DNA from: Arthrobacter sp. ISL-48
GTDB lineage: Bacteria; Actinomycetota; Actinomycetes; Actinomycetales; Micrococcaceae
Reading direction: 5' to 3'
DNA: 64,000 nt
Assembly (NCBI RefSeq): GCF_018613805.1
Contig: NZ_JAGGPL010000003.1
Span: 186,001 to 250,000, forward strand
The stretch's first letter is position 1. Every line of letters starts with the position of its first letter. Positions 34,652 through 42,793 of the stretch are shown in pieces. The notes beneath the pieces are model-generated. The model was not told the origin of the DNA and searched no databases. It worked only from the letters and a program-made list of their open reading frames with translations. The translations under genes and the position numbers were made by a program.

Positions 34652-36421
34652 CTACGCCTTCTTGGCCTCCGGCTTGAAGTCCACGCCGGCTTCCTTGCGC
34701 TGCTGCGGCGTGATGGGTGCGGGTGCCTGCGTCAGGGGGTCGTAGCCGTTGCCGGTCTTGGGGAAGGCAATGACGTCACGAATGGACTCGACCCCTGCCA
34801 GCAGGGCTACGACACGGTCCCAGCCGAAGGCAATGCCGCCATGCGGAGGGGCACCATACTTGAACCCTTCGAGCAGGAAGCCGAACTTGGTTTGGGCATC
34901 CTCCCGGGCCAGGCCCATCAGTTCGAAGACGCGTTCCTGGACATCCCGCTCGTGGATACGGATCGACCCGCCGCCGATTTCGTTGCCGTTGCAGACGATG
35001 TCGTAGGCGTAGGAGAGTGCGGACTCGGGATCCTTGTCGAAGGAGTCCAGGAACTCAGGCTTGGGCGAGGTGAACGCGTGGTGCACAGCGGTCCACTGAC
35101 CTCCGCCCACAGCCACATCCCCGGACGCTACAGCTGCGGAAGCAGGTTCGAACATGGGGGCGTCAACCACCCAGCAGAAAGCCCAGGCTTGAGGATCGAT
35201 GAGGCCGGTGCGGTGGCCGATCTCCACGCGGGCAGCGCCCAGGAGGGCGCGCGCCGCGGACTTCTCGCCTGCTGCGAAGAAGATGCAGTCGCCTGGCTTG
35301 GCCCCAACGGCGTCGGCAAGGCCTGCCCGTTCAGTGTCGGTCAGGTTCTTGGCAACCGGGCCGGCCAGTTCACCGTCTTCCTTGAACAGTACATACGCCA
35401 GCCCCTTGTGGCCGCGCTGCTTGGCGAACTCCTGCCAGCCGTCCAGGGTGCGGCGCGGCTGGGACGCGCCGCCCGGCATCACGACGGCGCCAACGTACGG
35501 GGCCTTGAACACGCCGAAGCCGGTGTCCTTGAAGAACTCGGTGAGCTCGGTCAGTTCCACTTCGAAACGCAGGTCCGGCTTGTCCGAGCCGTACCGTGCC
35601 ATGGCATCGGCGTACGTGATGCGCTGGATGGGCGTCGGAATCTCGACGTCGATCAGCTTCCAGAGGGCTTTGACGATGTTTTCGCCCAGGGCAATGATGT
35701 CGTCCTGGTCCACGAAGCTTGCTTCGATGTCCAGCTGCGTGAATTCCGGCTGGCGGTCCGCGCGGAAGTCTTCATCCCGGTAGCAGCGGGCGATCTGGTA
35801 ATACTTCTCGAAGCCACCCACCTGAAGGAGCTGCTTGAAAAGCTGGGGGGACTGCGGCAGCGCGTACCAGGAACCGGGGGCAAGGCGGGCGGGAACCACG
35901 AAGTCCCGGGCGCCTTCCGGCGTCGAACGTGTCAGCGTGGGGGTCTCGATCTCCACGAAGCCATCCTGGTGCAGCAGTTCGCGTGCTACCCGGTTGGCTT
36001 CGGAGCGCAGCCGGAGGTTGCGGCTGGGACCAGGCCGACGGAGGTCGAGGTAGCGGTGCTTCAGGCGTGCTTCCTCGCCCACCTCGACGTGTTCGTCGAT
36101 CTGGAAGGGCAGCGGTTCGGAGGTGTTCAGGATGACCACCTTGTCAGCCATGACCTCGATCTCGCCCGTGGCCAGCGCCGGGTTCTCGTTGCCCTCGGGC
36201 CGCTTGGACACCGTGCCGGTGACCTGCAGGACATACTCGTTGCGCAGACCGTGGAAGACCTCTTCCTCACGGACCACAACCTGGGCCACGCCCGACGCAT
36301 CGCGCAGATCCACGAATGCGACACCACCGTGATCACGACGGCGGCCCACCCAGCCAGCCAGGGTTACGGTTTGTCCAATGTGCTCGGAACGAAGGGATCC
36401 GAGGTCATGTGTGCGCAGCAC
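34652..36421 (-). CDS. aspS: Aspartyl-tRNA synthetase (probably non-discriminating)
   Basis: Class II synthetase of 589 residues. The anticodon-binding OB domain begins [19 protein letters not shown], motif 2 has [20 protein letters not shown], and motif 3 is [16 protein letters not shown]. The GTG at 36421 was chosen because AAAGG precedes it by about 7 bases and gives the normal N-terminus; the frame is open far upstream (to 37303) but that is antisense of the permease. The segment RRDHGG has His where non-discriminating AspRS have it, suggesting it may also charge tRNA-Asn. Confidence 0.96.
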   Translation of the reverse strand: MLRTHDLGSLRSEHIGQTVTLAGWVGRRRDHGGVAFVDLRDASGVAQVVVREEEVFHGLRNEYVLQVTGTVSKRPEGNENPALATGEIEVMADKVVILNTSEPLPFQIDEHVEVGEEARLKHRYLDLRRPGPSRNLRLRSEANRVARELLHQDGFVEIETPTLTRSTPEGARDFVVPARLAPGSWYALPQSPQLFKQLLQVGGFEKYYQIARCYRDEDFRADRQPEFTQLDIEASFVDQDDIIALGENIVKALWKLIDVEIPTPIQRITYADAMARYGSDKPDLRFEVELTELTEFFKDTGFGVFKAPYVGAVVMPGGASQPRRTLDGWQEFAKQRGHKGLAYVLFKEDGELAGPVAKNLTDTERAGLADAVGAKPGDCIFFAAGEKSAARALLGAARVEIGHRTGLIDPQAWAFCWVVDAPMFEPASAAVASGDVAVGGGQWTAVHHAFTSPKPEFLDSFDKDPESALSYAYDIVCNGNEIGGGSIRIHERDVQERVFELMGLAREDAQTKFGFLLEGFKYGAPPHGGIAFGWDRVVALLAGVESIRDVIAFPKTGNGYDPLTQAPAPITPQQRKEAGVDFKPEAKKA

Positions 36422-36466
36422 AGCACGCCTTTCTGAAGACAGCAGGAAAACAGAGTGAAATTGAAT

Positions 36467-36489
36467 AGGATCGTTCCGGGAACGATCCT
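36467..36489. promoter_or_regulatory. Perfect 23-base palindrome between aspS and the permease gene
   Basis: An inverted repeat with 11-base arms (AGGATCGTTCC and GGAACGATCCT) around one central base. It lies between the divergent starts of aspS (36421) and the amino-acid permease (36527), 37 bases before the permease ATG. This is the position expected for an operator of either gene. The arrangement is GTTC-N3-GAAC, not the LexA order. Confidence 0.6.
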
Positions 36490-36526
36490 GTCTGAGTTTA
36501 CCCGTTGGAAAGGGAGTCTCTCCGCC

Positions 36527-37768
36527 ATGAGGCCTCATCGGCAACTTCAACGGAGGCTGGGCGTATTCGATGCCACCTCCATCGGTCTCGGCTCCATGCT
36601 GGGGGCGGGCGTCTTCGTCGTCTTCGCTCCGGCCTCGGCCCTGGCAGGAAACTTCCTTGTTTTGTCCGTCCTGGTCGCGGGCGCCGTAGCCTATTGCAAT
36701 GCGGTCGCGTCGGCGGAGCTGGCTGCCAGGTATCCCGCCAGCGGCGGTACGTATGTGTACGGCCGGAAACGGCTCGGCGAATGGCCTGGCTTCCTGGCCG
36801 GCTGGGGGTTCGTCACCGGCAAGACAGCATCCTGCGCAGCCATGGCCCTGACTTTCGGACACTACGTTGCCCCGGACTACCCTGTCCAGGTGGCCGTGGC
36901 CGCGGTGGTGGCGCTGACAGCCGTCAACTTGCTGGGTATCACCCGCACGGCGCTGCTGACCAGGATCCTGCTGTGTGCTGTGCTCGCCACCCTGATATTT
37001 GTCGCGGCCGCCGCCATTGTGGGCCCGCACTCCGAAGGCGGGACTGGTGGACTCTCCCCCGGCAGCGCCGCAGGGGTGCTGCCCGCCGCTGGCCTGGTGT
37101 TCTTCGCCTTTGCCGGCTACGCACGGATTGCGACGCTGGGCGAAGAGGTCAAGGACCCGGCCAGGACCATTCCACGTGCCATCCTCGCTGCCCTTGCAGG
37201 CGCCTTCGGAATCTACCTTGCCCTGGCGCTGCTCCTGCTTAATCACCTGCCGGACGGCGAGCTCGCCGCGACCACCACTCCCCTCCTCGAAGCCGTCGTC
37301 CACTCACGGCTCAGTGCGGGCGCTCCCCTCGTGCAGGCAGGTGCGGCCGCCGCCTGCCTCGGCGCCCTCCTGGCGCTGATCACGGGAATCGGCAGGACTG
37401 CCCTGGCGATGGCGCGGGAACGGGATCTGCCCGTAGCCCTGGCACGAGTCGGAGGCAGGCACACCGTTCCGTTCGCGGCGGAACTCGCGGTGGCCGCCGT
37501 CGTCATTGTCCTGCTGCTGACCACGGACGTGATGACTGTAGTGGGCTTCTCCAGCTTCGGAGTCCTGATCTACTACGCGGTGGCCAATGCGGCGGCCTTT
37601 ACCTTGCCTGACCATCCCGGACACGCACCCAAGTGGCTGAACGCCGTGGGCTTCTGCAGCTGCCTTCTCCTGGCGTTCACCTTGCCGCCGGTTTCAGTGC
37701 TGGGCATGGCAGCCGTCCTGGCGGTCGGAGCCGCCGGCCGGTTCCTGGTGCTCCGGTTCCGGCGCTAG
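36527..37768 (+). CDS. APC-family amino-acid permease
   Basis: A 413-residue integral membrane transporter with about 12 predicted helices. The first helix carries [17 protein letters not shown], the substrate-binding GxG loop of the APC superfamily, and the third region [22 protein letters not shown] is also typical. The ATG at 36527 follows AGGGAG at about 10 bases; a frame start further upstream falls in the palindrome. It is oriented opposite to its neighbours aspS and hisS. The transported amino acid cannot be told. Confidence 0.88.
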   Translation: MRPHRQLQRRLGVFDATSIGLGSMLGAGVFVVFAPASALAGNFLVLSVLVAGAVAYCNAVASAELAARYPASGGTYVYGRKRLGEWPGFLAGWGFVTGKTASCAAMALTFGHYVAPDYPVQVAVAAVVALTAVNLLGITRTALLTRILLCAVLATLIFVAAAAIVGPHSEGGTGGLSPGSAAGVLPAAGLVFFAFAGYARIATLGEEVKDPARTIPRAILAALAGAFGIYLALALLLLNHLPDGELAATTTPLLEAVVHSRLSAGAPLVQAGAAAACLGALLALITGIGRTALAMARERDLPVALARVGGRHTVPFAAELAVAAVVIVLLLTTDVMTVVGFSSFGVLIYYAVANAAAFTLPDHPGHAPKWLNAVGFCSCLLLAFTLPPVSVLGMAAVLAVGAAGRFLVLRFRR

Positions 37769-37808
37769 CGCCGCGGGCCCACAGGCCGGGTCAGTCGGCC
37801 CGTGGCGC
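37768..37808 (+). terminator. GC-rich hairpin after the permease
   Basis: Arms GCGCCGCGGGCC (37768-37779) and GGCCCGTGGCGC (37797-37808) pair at 11 of 12 positions, starting at the permease stop codon. A second hairpin, CTGCCGGC (37810-37817) with GCCGGCAG (37827-37834), spans the hisS stop. Together they probably separate these convergent genes; neither has a long U-tract. Confidence 0.5.
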
Positions 37809-37822
37809 CCTGCCGGCTTTTG

Positions 37823-39196
37823 TCAGGCCGGCAGTGCCGCGGCCGTCTTCACCTGGACGGAAAGGTCTTCCGACGGCGGCGTCCACCGCACGGGATCGGC
37901 ATCGGCCTGGTCCCCGGACCGGATGTCCTTGACCTGGTGATTGCCGTCGTCGTCCGTGAACCAGACAAAAGGGATCCCCCGGCGGTCCGCGAACTTGATC
38001 TGCTTGCCGAACTTCTCTGCCTTCGCCGCCACTTCGGTGGCGATTCCGCGGCTGCGCAGTTGCGCCGCGACGTCCTGCGCGGCTCCCCAGCTGTCGTCGT
38101 TGGTGAGGGCAACCAGGACCACTGTAGGAACGGAGCGCGAGGCCTTGGCCAGGTCCTGGCTCAGGATTCTGGAGACCAGCCGCGTGACCCCGATTGACAG
38201 TCCAACGCCCGGAAACTTCCGGTTGCCCTTGGACGCGAGGGCGTCGTAACGGCCGCCCGAGCAGATCGAACCCAGCTGTTCGTGCCCCACCAGCACGGTT
38301 TCCACGACGGTTCCGGTGTAGTAGTCAAGGCCGCGGGCGATGCTGAGGTCCGCCACGACCTTGCCGGGCGCGCGCTGCACGGCGGCTTCGATGACCTGTT
38401 CCAATTCGCTGAGGCCCTCTTCGAGCAGCTCATTGCTGACACCAAGGGCACGGACCTGCGCCACGAAGGAGGTGTCCTCGGTGCGGATCCCGGCCAGCTT
38501 CAGCGCGGCCTGGGCCTGCTCGTCGGTGGCGTCCAGCTCGGTCTTCAAGAGCTCAGCCACCTTGGAAGGGCCGATCTTTTCCAGCTTGTCGATGCTGCGC
38601 AACACCCCTGCCGTGTCATCCAGGCCAATGCCACGGTAAAAGCCTTCGGCAAGTTTCCGGTTGTTGATCCGCAGCCTGAAGTCCGGAATGGGCAGGGCAC
38701 TGAGAGCCTCGGCAATCACCAGGGCTATCTCAACGTCATAGCGGAACGGCAGTTCACCGTCACCCACAACATCGATGTCCGCCTGGGTGAATTCGCGGGC
38801 ACGGCCCTCCTGCGGGCGTTCGCCGCGCCACACCTTCTGGATCTGGTAGCGACGGAATGGGAAAGCGAGGTAGCCCGCGTTCTCCACCACATAGCGGGCA
38901 AACGGCACCGTCAGGTCAAAGTGCAGGGCAAGGGCATGTGGATCGTGTTTCCCCGCTTTGGAGCTGTCCGTTCCAGCATCGGTCTCGTCGTCCTGAAGGC
39001 GGCTCAGTCCGTAAACCTCTTTATCGATGTCGCCCTTGCGCAGCAACTGCCCGACGGTCTCCACGGCACGGGTTTCGATGGACCCGAAGCCGTGCAGCTC
39101 GAAAACCCGGCGCAGCGTATCCAGCACATGCAGCTCCACCAGCCGCTCCTCGGGAAGCCACTCGGGGAATCCGGACAGGGAGGCGGTGCGTGCCAT
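37823..39196 (-). CDS. hisS: Histidyl-tRNA synthetase
   Basis: Class II synthetase of 457 residues. Motif 2-like EFTQADIDVVG, the histidine-specific SIARGLDYYTGTVVE and GGRYDAL, and the motif 3 region GVGLSIGVTRL are present. The C-terminal anticodon domain ends with a Glu/Val-rich tail. AAGAGGAG about 9 bases before the ATG is a good ribosome binding site. Divergent from the cyclophilin gene. Confidence 0.97.
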   Translation of the reverse strand: MARTASLSGFPEWLPEERLVELHVLDTLRRVFELHGFGSIETRAVETVGQLLRKGDIDKEVYGLSRLQDDETDAGTDSSKAGKHDPHALALHFDLTVPFARYVVENAGYLAFPFRRYQIQKVWRGERPQEGRAREFTQADIDVVGDGELPFRYDVEIALVIAEALSALPIPDFRLRINNRKLAEGFYRGIGLDDTAGVLRSIDKLEKIGPSKVAELLKTELDATDEQAQAALKLAGIRTEDTSFVAQVRALGVSNELLEEGLSELEQVIEAAVQRAPGKVVADLSIARGLDYYTGTVVETVLVGHEQLGSICSGGRYDALASKGNRKFPGVGLSIGVTRLVSRILSQDLAKASRSVPTVVLVALTNDDSWGAAQDVAAQLRSRGIATEVAAKAEKFGKQIKFADRRGIPFVWFTDDDGNHQVKDIRSGDQADADPVRWTPPSEDLSVQVKTAAALPA

Positions 39197-39290
39197 GGTG
39201 GAAATTCTCCTCTTGATGAACGGTGCCTGGGACTTTGCCCGGCATTCCGCCCGAAAGGGGCAGGGAAACAGCGGCAGTCCAGCCAGTCAT

Positions 39291-39321
39291 GCATAAACTA
39301 TGTGCGGCAGTCAGTTTATGC
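39291..39321. promoter_or_regulatory. Inverted repeat between hisS and the cyclophilin gene
   Basis: A perfect 9-base inverted repeat (GCATAAACT at 39291-39299 and AGTTTATGC at 39313-39321) with a 13-base spacer. It is AT-rich against the high-GC background, and sits in the 239-base divergent gap between hisS and the peptidyl-prolyl isomerase gene. It could be an operator or part of back-to-back promoters. The rest of the gap shows no gene. Confidence 0.4.
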
Positions 39322-39435
39322 TTCATCTGTCCCCATCTCTAATGCGGCGGACAATGGCCCGCACGGCTGCCGCCAGACAACTGCGGACGGTAGCCTCCAA
39401 TCGGGCCGCCCGCAGCACGACATAGAGGAGGACCC

Positions 39436-40242
39436 TTGGCGGCCAGTACACGCAACGCCCGCGAAGCGAAACGGCGCATCCAGCAGATGGAAGCGAAGCG
39501 CGAGCTCCGGCGGGAGCAGGAAACGCGGCGCAAGCGGGACAACATCATCGCCGTCGCTGCCGGCACCGCCGCCGTGTTACTCGCCGTCGTACTCCAGCTC
39601 ACCACCTTCTCGGGGAACCCCACCGAGGAGGAGTTCGCGGCGGCCGAAGCGGGGCTGAGCAGCCCATCGGCGTCGGCCACGCCTACAGCCCCAGCCACCA
39701 ACGGCCCCAATATCCCAGCAGCGGACACTGCCGCCGGCAAGGTGTTTACGGGCGAACTGAAGCTGAACACCGGGACGATCGGGGTGGAATTGGACGGCAG
39801 CAAGGCTCCCCAGGCTGCCGCCGTCTTCAAGTCTCTAAGCGACCAGGGGTACTACGCGGGTTCCACCTGCCACCGGCTGACCACCGGCGAAACGTTCGGC
39901 CTCCTGCAGTGCGGCTCCAAGACCGGAGACAGCAGCGGTGACCCCAACTACAACTGGGGCCCGCTGGAAAACACACCCACTGACAACACCTATCCAGCCG
40001 GAACAATTGCCGTGGCCAGGACCGGAGACAACGCGTACGGAAACGGCACGCAGTTCTTTGTTGTCTACAAGGACACCGTGATACCTGCCGATTCCGCGGG
40101 TGGCTATACGGTGGTGGGCAAGGTGACATCGGGACTGGACGTGGTGACCAATATTGCCGCTGCCGGAATCACGCCCGGCGCTGGCGCCACAGACGGCGCG
40201 CCCGTGGAACCAGTCACGATAGACTCGTTTTCTCTGAAGTAG
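39436..40242 (+). CDS. Membrane-anchored cyclophilin-type peptidyl-prolyl isomerase
   Basis: A 268-residue protein. A basic, coiled-coil-like N-terminus (REAKRRIQQMEAKRELRREQ) precedes one membrane helix (NIIAVAAGTAAVLLAVVLQL), then a linker and the cyclophilin domain with FKSLSDQGYYAGSTCHRLT, GTIAVARTGDNAYGNGTQFFV and GYTVVGKVTSGLDVV. It should fold proteins outside the membrane. It uses a TTG start at 39436, supported by GAGGAGG five bases upstream. Gene order relA-(ppi)-hisS is common in actinobacteria. Confidence 0.93.
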   Translation: MAASTRNAREAKRRIQQMEAKRELRREQETRRKRDNIIAVAAGTAAVLLAVVLQLTTFSGNPTEEEFAAAEAGLSSPSASATPTAPATNGPNIPAADTAAGKVFTGELKLNTGTIGVELDGSKAPQAAAVFKSLSDQGYYAGSTCHRLTTGETFGLLQCGSKTGDSSGDPNYNWGPLENTPTDNTYPAGTIAVARTGDNAYGNGTQFFVVYKDTVIPADSAGGYTVVGKVTSGLDVVTNIAAAGITPGAGATDGAPVEPVTIDSFSLK

Positions 40243-40309
40243 GAAGCCCGGTCCCAGAGGCCGCGGTGCGGTACGTGAGTATTTCCCTCCAAGCGAAAGA
40301 CTTTTAGCG

Positions 40310-42004
40310 GTGACAGACAGTCAGAAATCCGACGAAACAGCGGCGACAGACTTGACCGAAGCAGCAGCCCCCGCGGCTGATGACACGGTGGTTGAAGACG
40401 CAGTAGCTGAACAGGCCCCGGTTGAAGCGGCCACGGCCGAACAGGCGCCCGCCGAGCAGGCACCGGCCGAACAGGCACCGGTTCAAGGGACCCCAGTCGA
40501 AGAGGCTGTAGCCGACGAAGCTGCCGCTGAAGAGGCTGTAGCCGACGAAGCACCAGCCGAAGAGGCTGTAGCCGACGAGGCCGCCGCTGAAGAGGCTGTA
40601 GCCGAAGAGACCCCAGAAGCTCCTGCCTCTGCTGCACCGGTTCCTTCACCAGCACCACGCCCGGCACCGTCCCCTGCAGCCTTCGCCGCACGCCCCAAGC
40701 CTGCAGCGGCAGCCCCCGCGTCGGCGCCCGCCCCCGTCGCTTCCGCGACGTCGCTGGAAGAAGCCGCCCGCTGGGGGCGAGTGGAAGGTGACGGCCACGT
40801 CTTCCTGAAGATCGACAACGACGAGCACCCGGTGGGCCAGTACCCGGGCGTCAGCGATGACGAAGCCCTCGCGTACTTTGCCCGGAAGTACGACGACGTT
40901 GTCGCCCAGATTGTGCTGCTGGAGCAGCGCGTCGGCTCCAAGGCCCCCAGCACTGACATGCAGAAAACCGTGACCCACCTGCGCGAGCAGCTGGCTGAGC
41001 GGAACATGGTGGGCGACCTGCGCGCTGCCGAAGCGCGCCTGGATACCCTGTCTGGCCAGATCACGGAACTCGAAAAGGCTGAAAAGGCAGAGCATGAGGC
41101 CGTCAGGACCGCGGAACTCGCCGCCCGCGAGTCAATCGTGTCAGAAGCTGAGGAAATCTCCGGCCAGGATCCCTCACAGATCCAGTGGAAAACTTCCAGC
41201 GCCCGGATGAACGAGCTTTTCGAAAGCTGGAAGACAGCCCAGAAGAGCGGCGTACGGCTGGGCCGCAGCAACGAGGACGCCCTGTGGAAGCGCTTCCGTG
41301 CTGCCCGCACGGTCTTTGACCGGCACCGCCGGGCCTACTTCTCCCAGTTGGACAGCAACAACTCGGCTGCGAAGTCAGCCAAGGAGAAGCTCATCGCGGA
41401 GGCCGAGACCCTGTCCACGTCCACGGACTGGGGCTTCGCCGCCGGGGAATACCGCCGCCTGATGGACGAATGGAAGGCCTCCCCGCGCGCCAGCCGCAAG
41501 GACGACGACGCCCTGTGGGCCCGCTTCCGGGCCGCACAGGATGTCTTCTTCACCTCCAGGCAAGCCGCCAACGAGGAGATCGACCAGGAGTATGCGGCGA
41601 ACCTCACGGTGAAGGAAGCCCTCCTGGCCGAGGCAAACACCATCCTGCCCGTCAAGGACCTGGCTGCGGCAAAGAAAGCGCTCCAGTCCGTCCGTGACCG
41701 CTGGGAAGAGGCTGGCAAGGTACCCCGGGCGGACATGGGCCGCATCGAAGCCGGCCTCCGAAAGGTGGAGGACGCCGTCCGGCACGCCGAGGAGGAAAAC
41801 TGGCAGCGGTCCAACCCCGAGACGAAGGCCCGGACCAACAGCGCACTGTCGCAACTGGAATCAGCCATAGCTGGTCTGCAGGATGATCTGGCCCAGGCAG
41901 AGAAAGCCGGCGACCAGCGCAAGATCAAGGCGGCCCAGGAAGCTCTCGAGGCCAGGCAGGCCTGGCTGGACCAGATCCAGCGATCTGCCAGCGAGCTCTC
42001 CTGA
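40310..42004 (+). CDS. DUF349 protein with an Ala/Glu repeat N-terminus
   Basis: A 564-residue protein. The first ~145 residues are low-complexity, acidic and alanine-rich, and include a 30-base coding minisatellite. Multiple helical DUF349 repeats follow (about residues 200-560), e.g. SWKTAQKSGVRLGRSNEDALW and EWKASPRASRKDDDALWARF. The highly charged helical repeats look coiled-coil. Function is not established; no signal peptide is seen. The GTG start has only a weak AGCGAAAG upstream. It ends before a strong hairpin. Confidence 0.9.
   Translation: MTDSQKSDETAATDLTEAAAPAADDTVVEDAVAEQAPVEAATAEQAPAEQAPAEQAPVQGTPVEEAVADEAAAEEAVADEAPAEEAVADEAAAEEAVAEETPEAPASAAPVPSPAPRPAPSPAAFAARPKPAAAAPASAPAPVASATSLEEAARWGRVEGDGHVFLKIDNDEHPVGQYPGVSDDEALAYFARKYDDVVAQIVLLEQRVGSKAPSTDMQKTVTHLREQLAERNMVGDLRAAEARLDTLSGQITELEKAEKAEHEAVRTAELAARESIVSEAEEISGQDPSQIQWKTSSARMNELFESWKTAQKSGVRLGRSNEDALWKRFRAARTVFDRHRRAYFSQLDSNNSAAKSAKEKLIAEAETLSTSTDWGFAAGEYRRLMDEWKASPRASRKDDDALWARFRAAQDVFFTSRQAANEEIDQEYAANLTVKEALLAEANTILPVKDLAAAKKALQSVRDRWEEAGKVPRADMGRIEAGLRKVEDAVRHAEEENWQRSNPETKARTNSALSQLESAIAGLQDDLAQAEKAGDQRKIKAAQEALEARQAWLDQIQRSASELS
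40499..40618 (+). repeat. 30-bp coding minisatellite in the DUF349 gene
   Basis: Four tandem 30-base units (40499-40528, 40529-40558, 40559-40588, 40589-40618) beginning GAAGAGGCTGTAGCCGA. They encode EEAVADEAAA, EEAVADEAPA, EEAVADEAAA and a diverged EEAVAEE copy. Upstream, 15-base units (AEQAP) repeat from about 40438. Copy number can change without a frameshift. Confidence 0.92.
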
Positions 42005-42029
42005 CCTGAAACCCCGCAAGTAAGCCTCT

Positions 42030-42073
42030 ACAGTTCCGGCCCCGGTTATCCACATATCCGGGGCCGGATCTGT
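42030..42073. terminator. 16-bp hairpin with a DnaA-box sequence in its loop
   Basis: Perfect arms CCGGCCCCGG (42036-42045) and CCGGGGCCGG (42058-42067) extend outward to 16 base pairs with one mismatch (42030-42073). The 12-base loop is TTATCCACATAT, whose first nine bases are the textbook DnaA box TTATCCACA. It lies 25 bases after the DUF349 stop, so a terminator role is likely. No U-tract follows. Confidence 0.75.
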
Positions 42074-42106
42074 ACTCGTTTAAAGCCGCCGCGGCAAGAT
42101 GGCTGA

Positions 42107-42793
42107 ATGGCCACATCGTCCCCTCCCCAATTCCCAGAGCTGTACTCGCCGGGGCGGCCGTTTGCCTGGCCCGAACTCCAGTCCCTCGCAGCAGATGGCC
42201 TGCTCATACGGCTGCACCAGCGTGGCTATACGCTCCCGGAGGTTCCGCCTTCGCCGCAATTGAGGGCAAGGGCGGCTGCCAGCGCCGTGCCGGAGGGCAT
42301 CCGGCAGCGGGTCGTCGCCGGGCGGATGACCGCTGCATGGATCTACGGCTGCGCGGAGGAGCCGGACCGGCTGGCGCTCCTGGTGGACGTGAAACGCCGG
42401 ATTTCGAGTCTGCGCAGTACCCGGGGCTGCACGCTCCACGAGGTCAGGCTTGGACCCTTCGACGTCGTCAGTATGGGCGGGCTGATGATCTCCAGCCCAC
42501 TGCGCACGGCCCTGGACATTGCCCTCCATGTTGACGCCGCCCGTGCCGTACCTGCATTAGCGGCGCTGCTGGCCCGTCCGGAAAGGGACGTCCGGCTGCG
42601 GCTGCTGGTCCTGGCAATCGAGTCCACTCCCCGGGTGCCGCACAAGAAAGCCGCACTCGAGAAGCTGGCCCTGCTAACTCCGGCGTTTGTTCCCGGTGGT
42701 CCTGTAGACGTCAAAAACGCCGTCGATCCTCCGGACAGCGCTGAGGACGTGGCTCAAGTACTTAGGGTCGCCCATCTCGAAGGCGAACCGTGA
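42107..42793 (+). CDS. AbiEi-like antitoxin-family protein, no toxin partner seen
   Basis: A 228-residue protein. The arrangement of [12 protein letters not shown], followed by [29 protein letters not shown], matches the C-terminal domain of actinobacterial AbiEi/type IV antitoxin-like proteins; the typical N-terminal winged helix is weak or short. No AbiEii nucleotidyltransferase-like toxin gene is adjacent. It starts at the ATG at 42107 without a clear ribosome binding site. Its last 40 codons overlap the 3' end of rsh on the opposite strand by 120 bases. The family call is from pattern only; it may simply be a conserved hypothetical protein. Confidence 0.6.
   Translation: MATSSPPQFPELYSPGRPFAWPELQSLAADGLLIRLHQRGYTLPEVPPSPQLRARAAASAVPEGIRQRVVAGRMTAAWIYGCAEEPDRLALLVDVKRRISSLRSTRGCTLHEVRLGPFDVVSMGGLMISSPLRTALDIALHVDAARAVPALAALLARPERDVRLRLLVLAIESTPRVPHKKAALEKLALLTPAFVPGGPVDVKNAVDPPDSAEDVAQVLRVAHLEGEP

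Noticed and set aside
34841..36436. 531-codon open frame on the plus strand
   Set aside because: Antisense shadow of aspS; used only to fix the coordinate of the aspS start.
36421..37303. N-terminal extension of aspS by 294 codons
   Set aside because: The extension lies antisense to the permease, and AspRS begins at the GTG at 36421.
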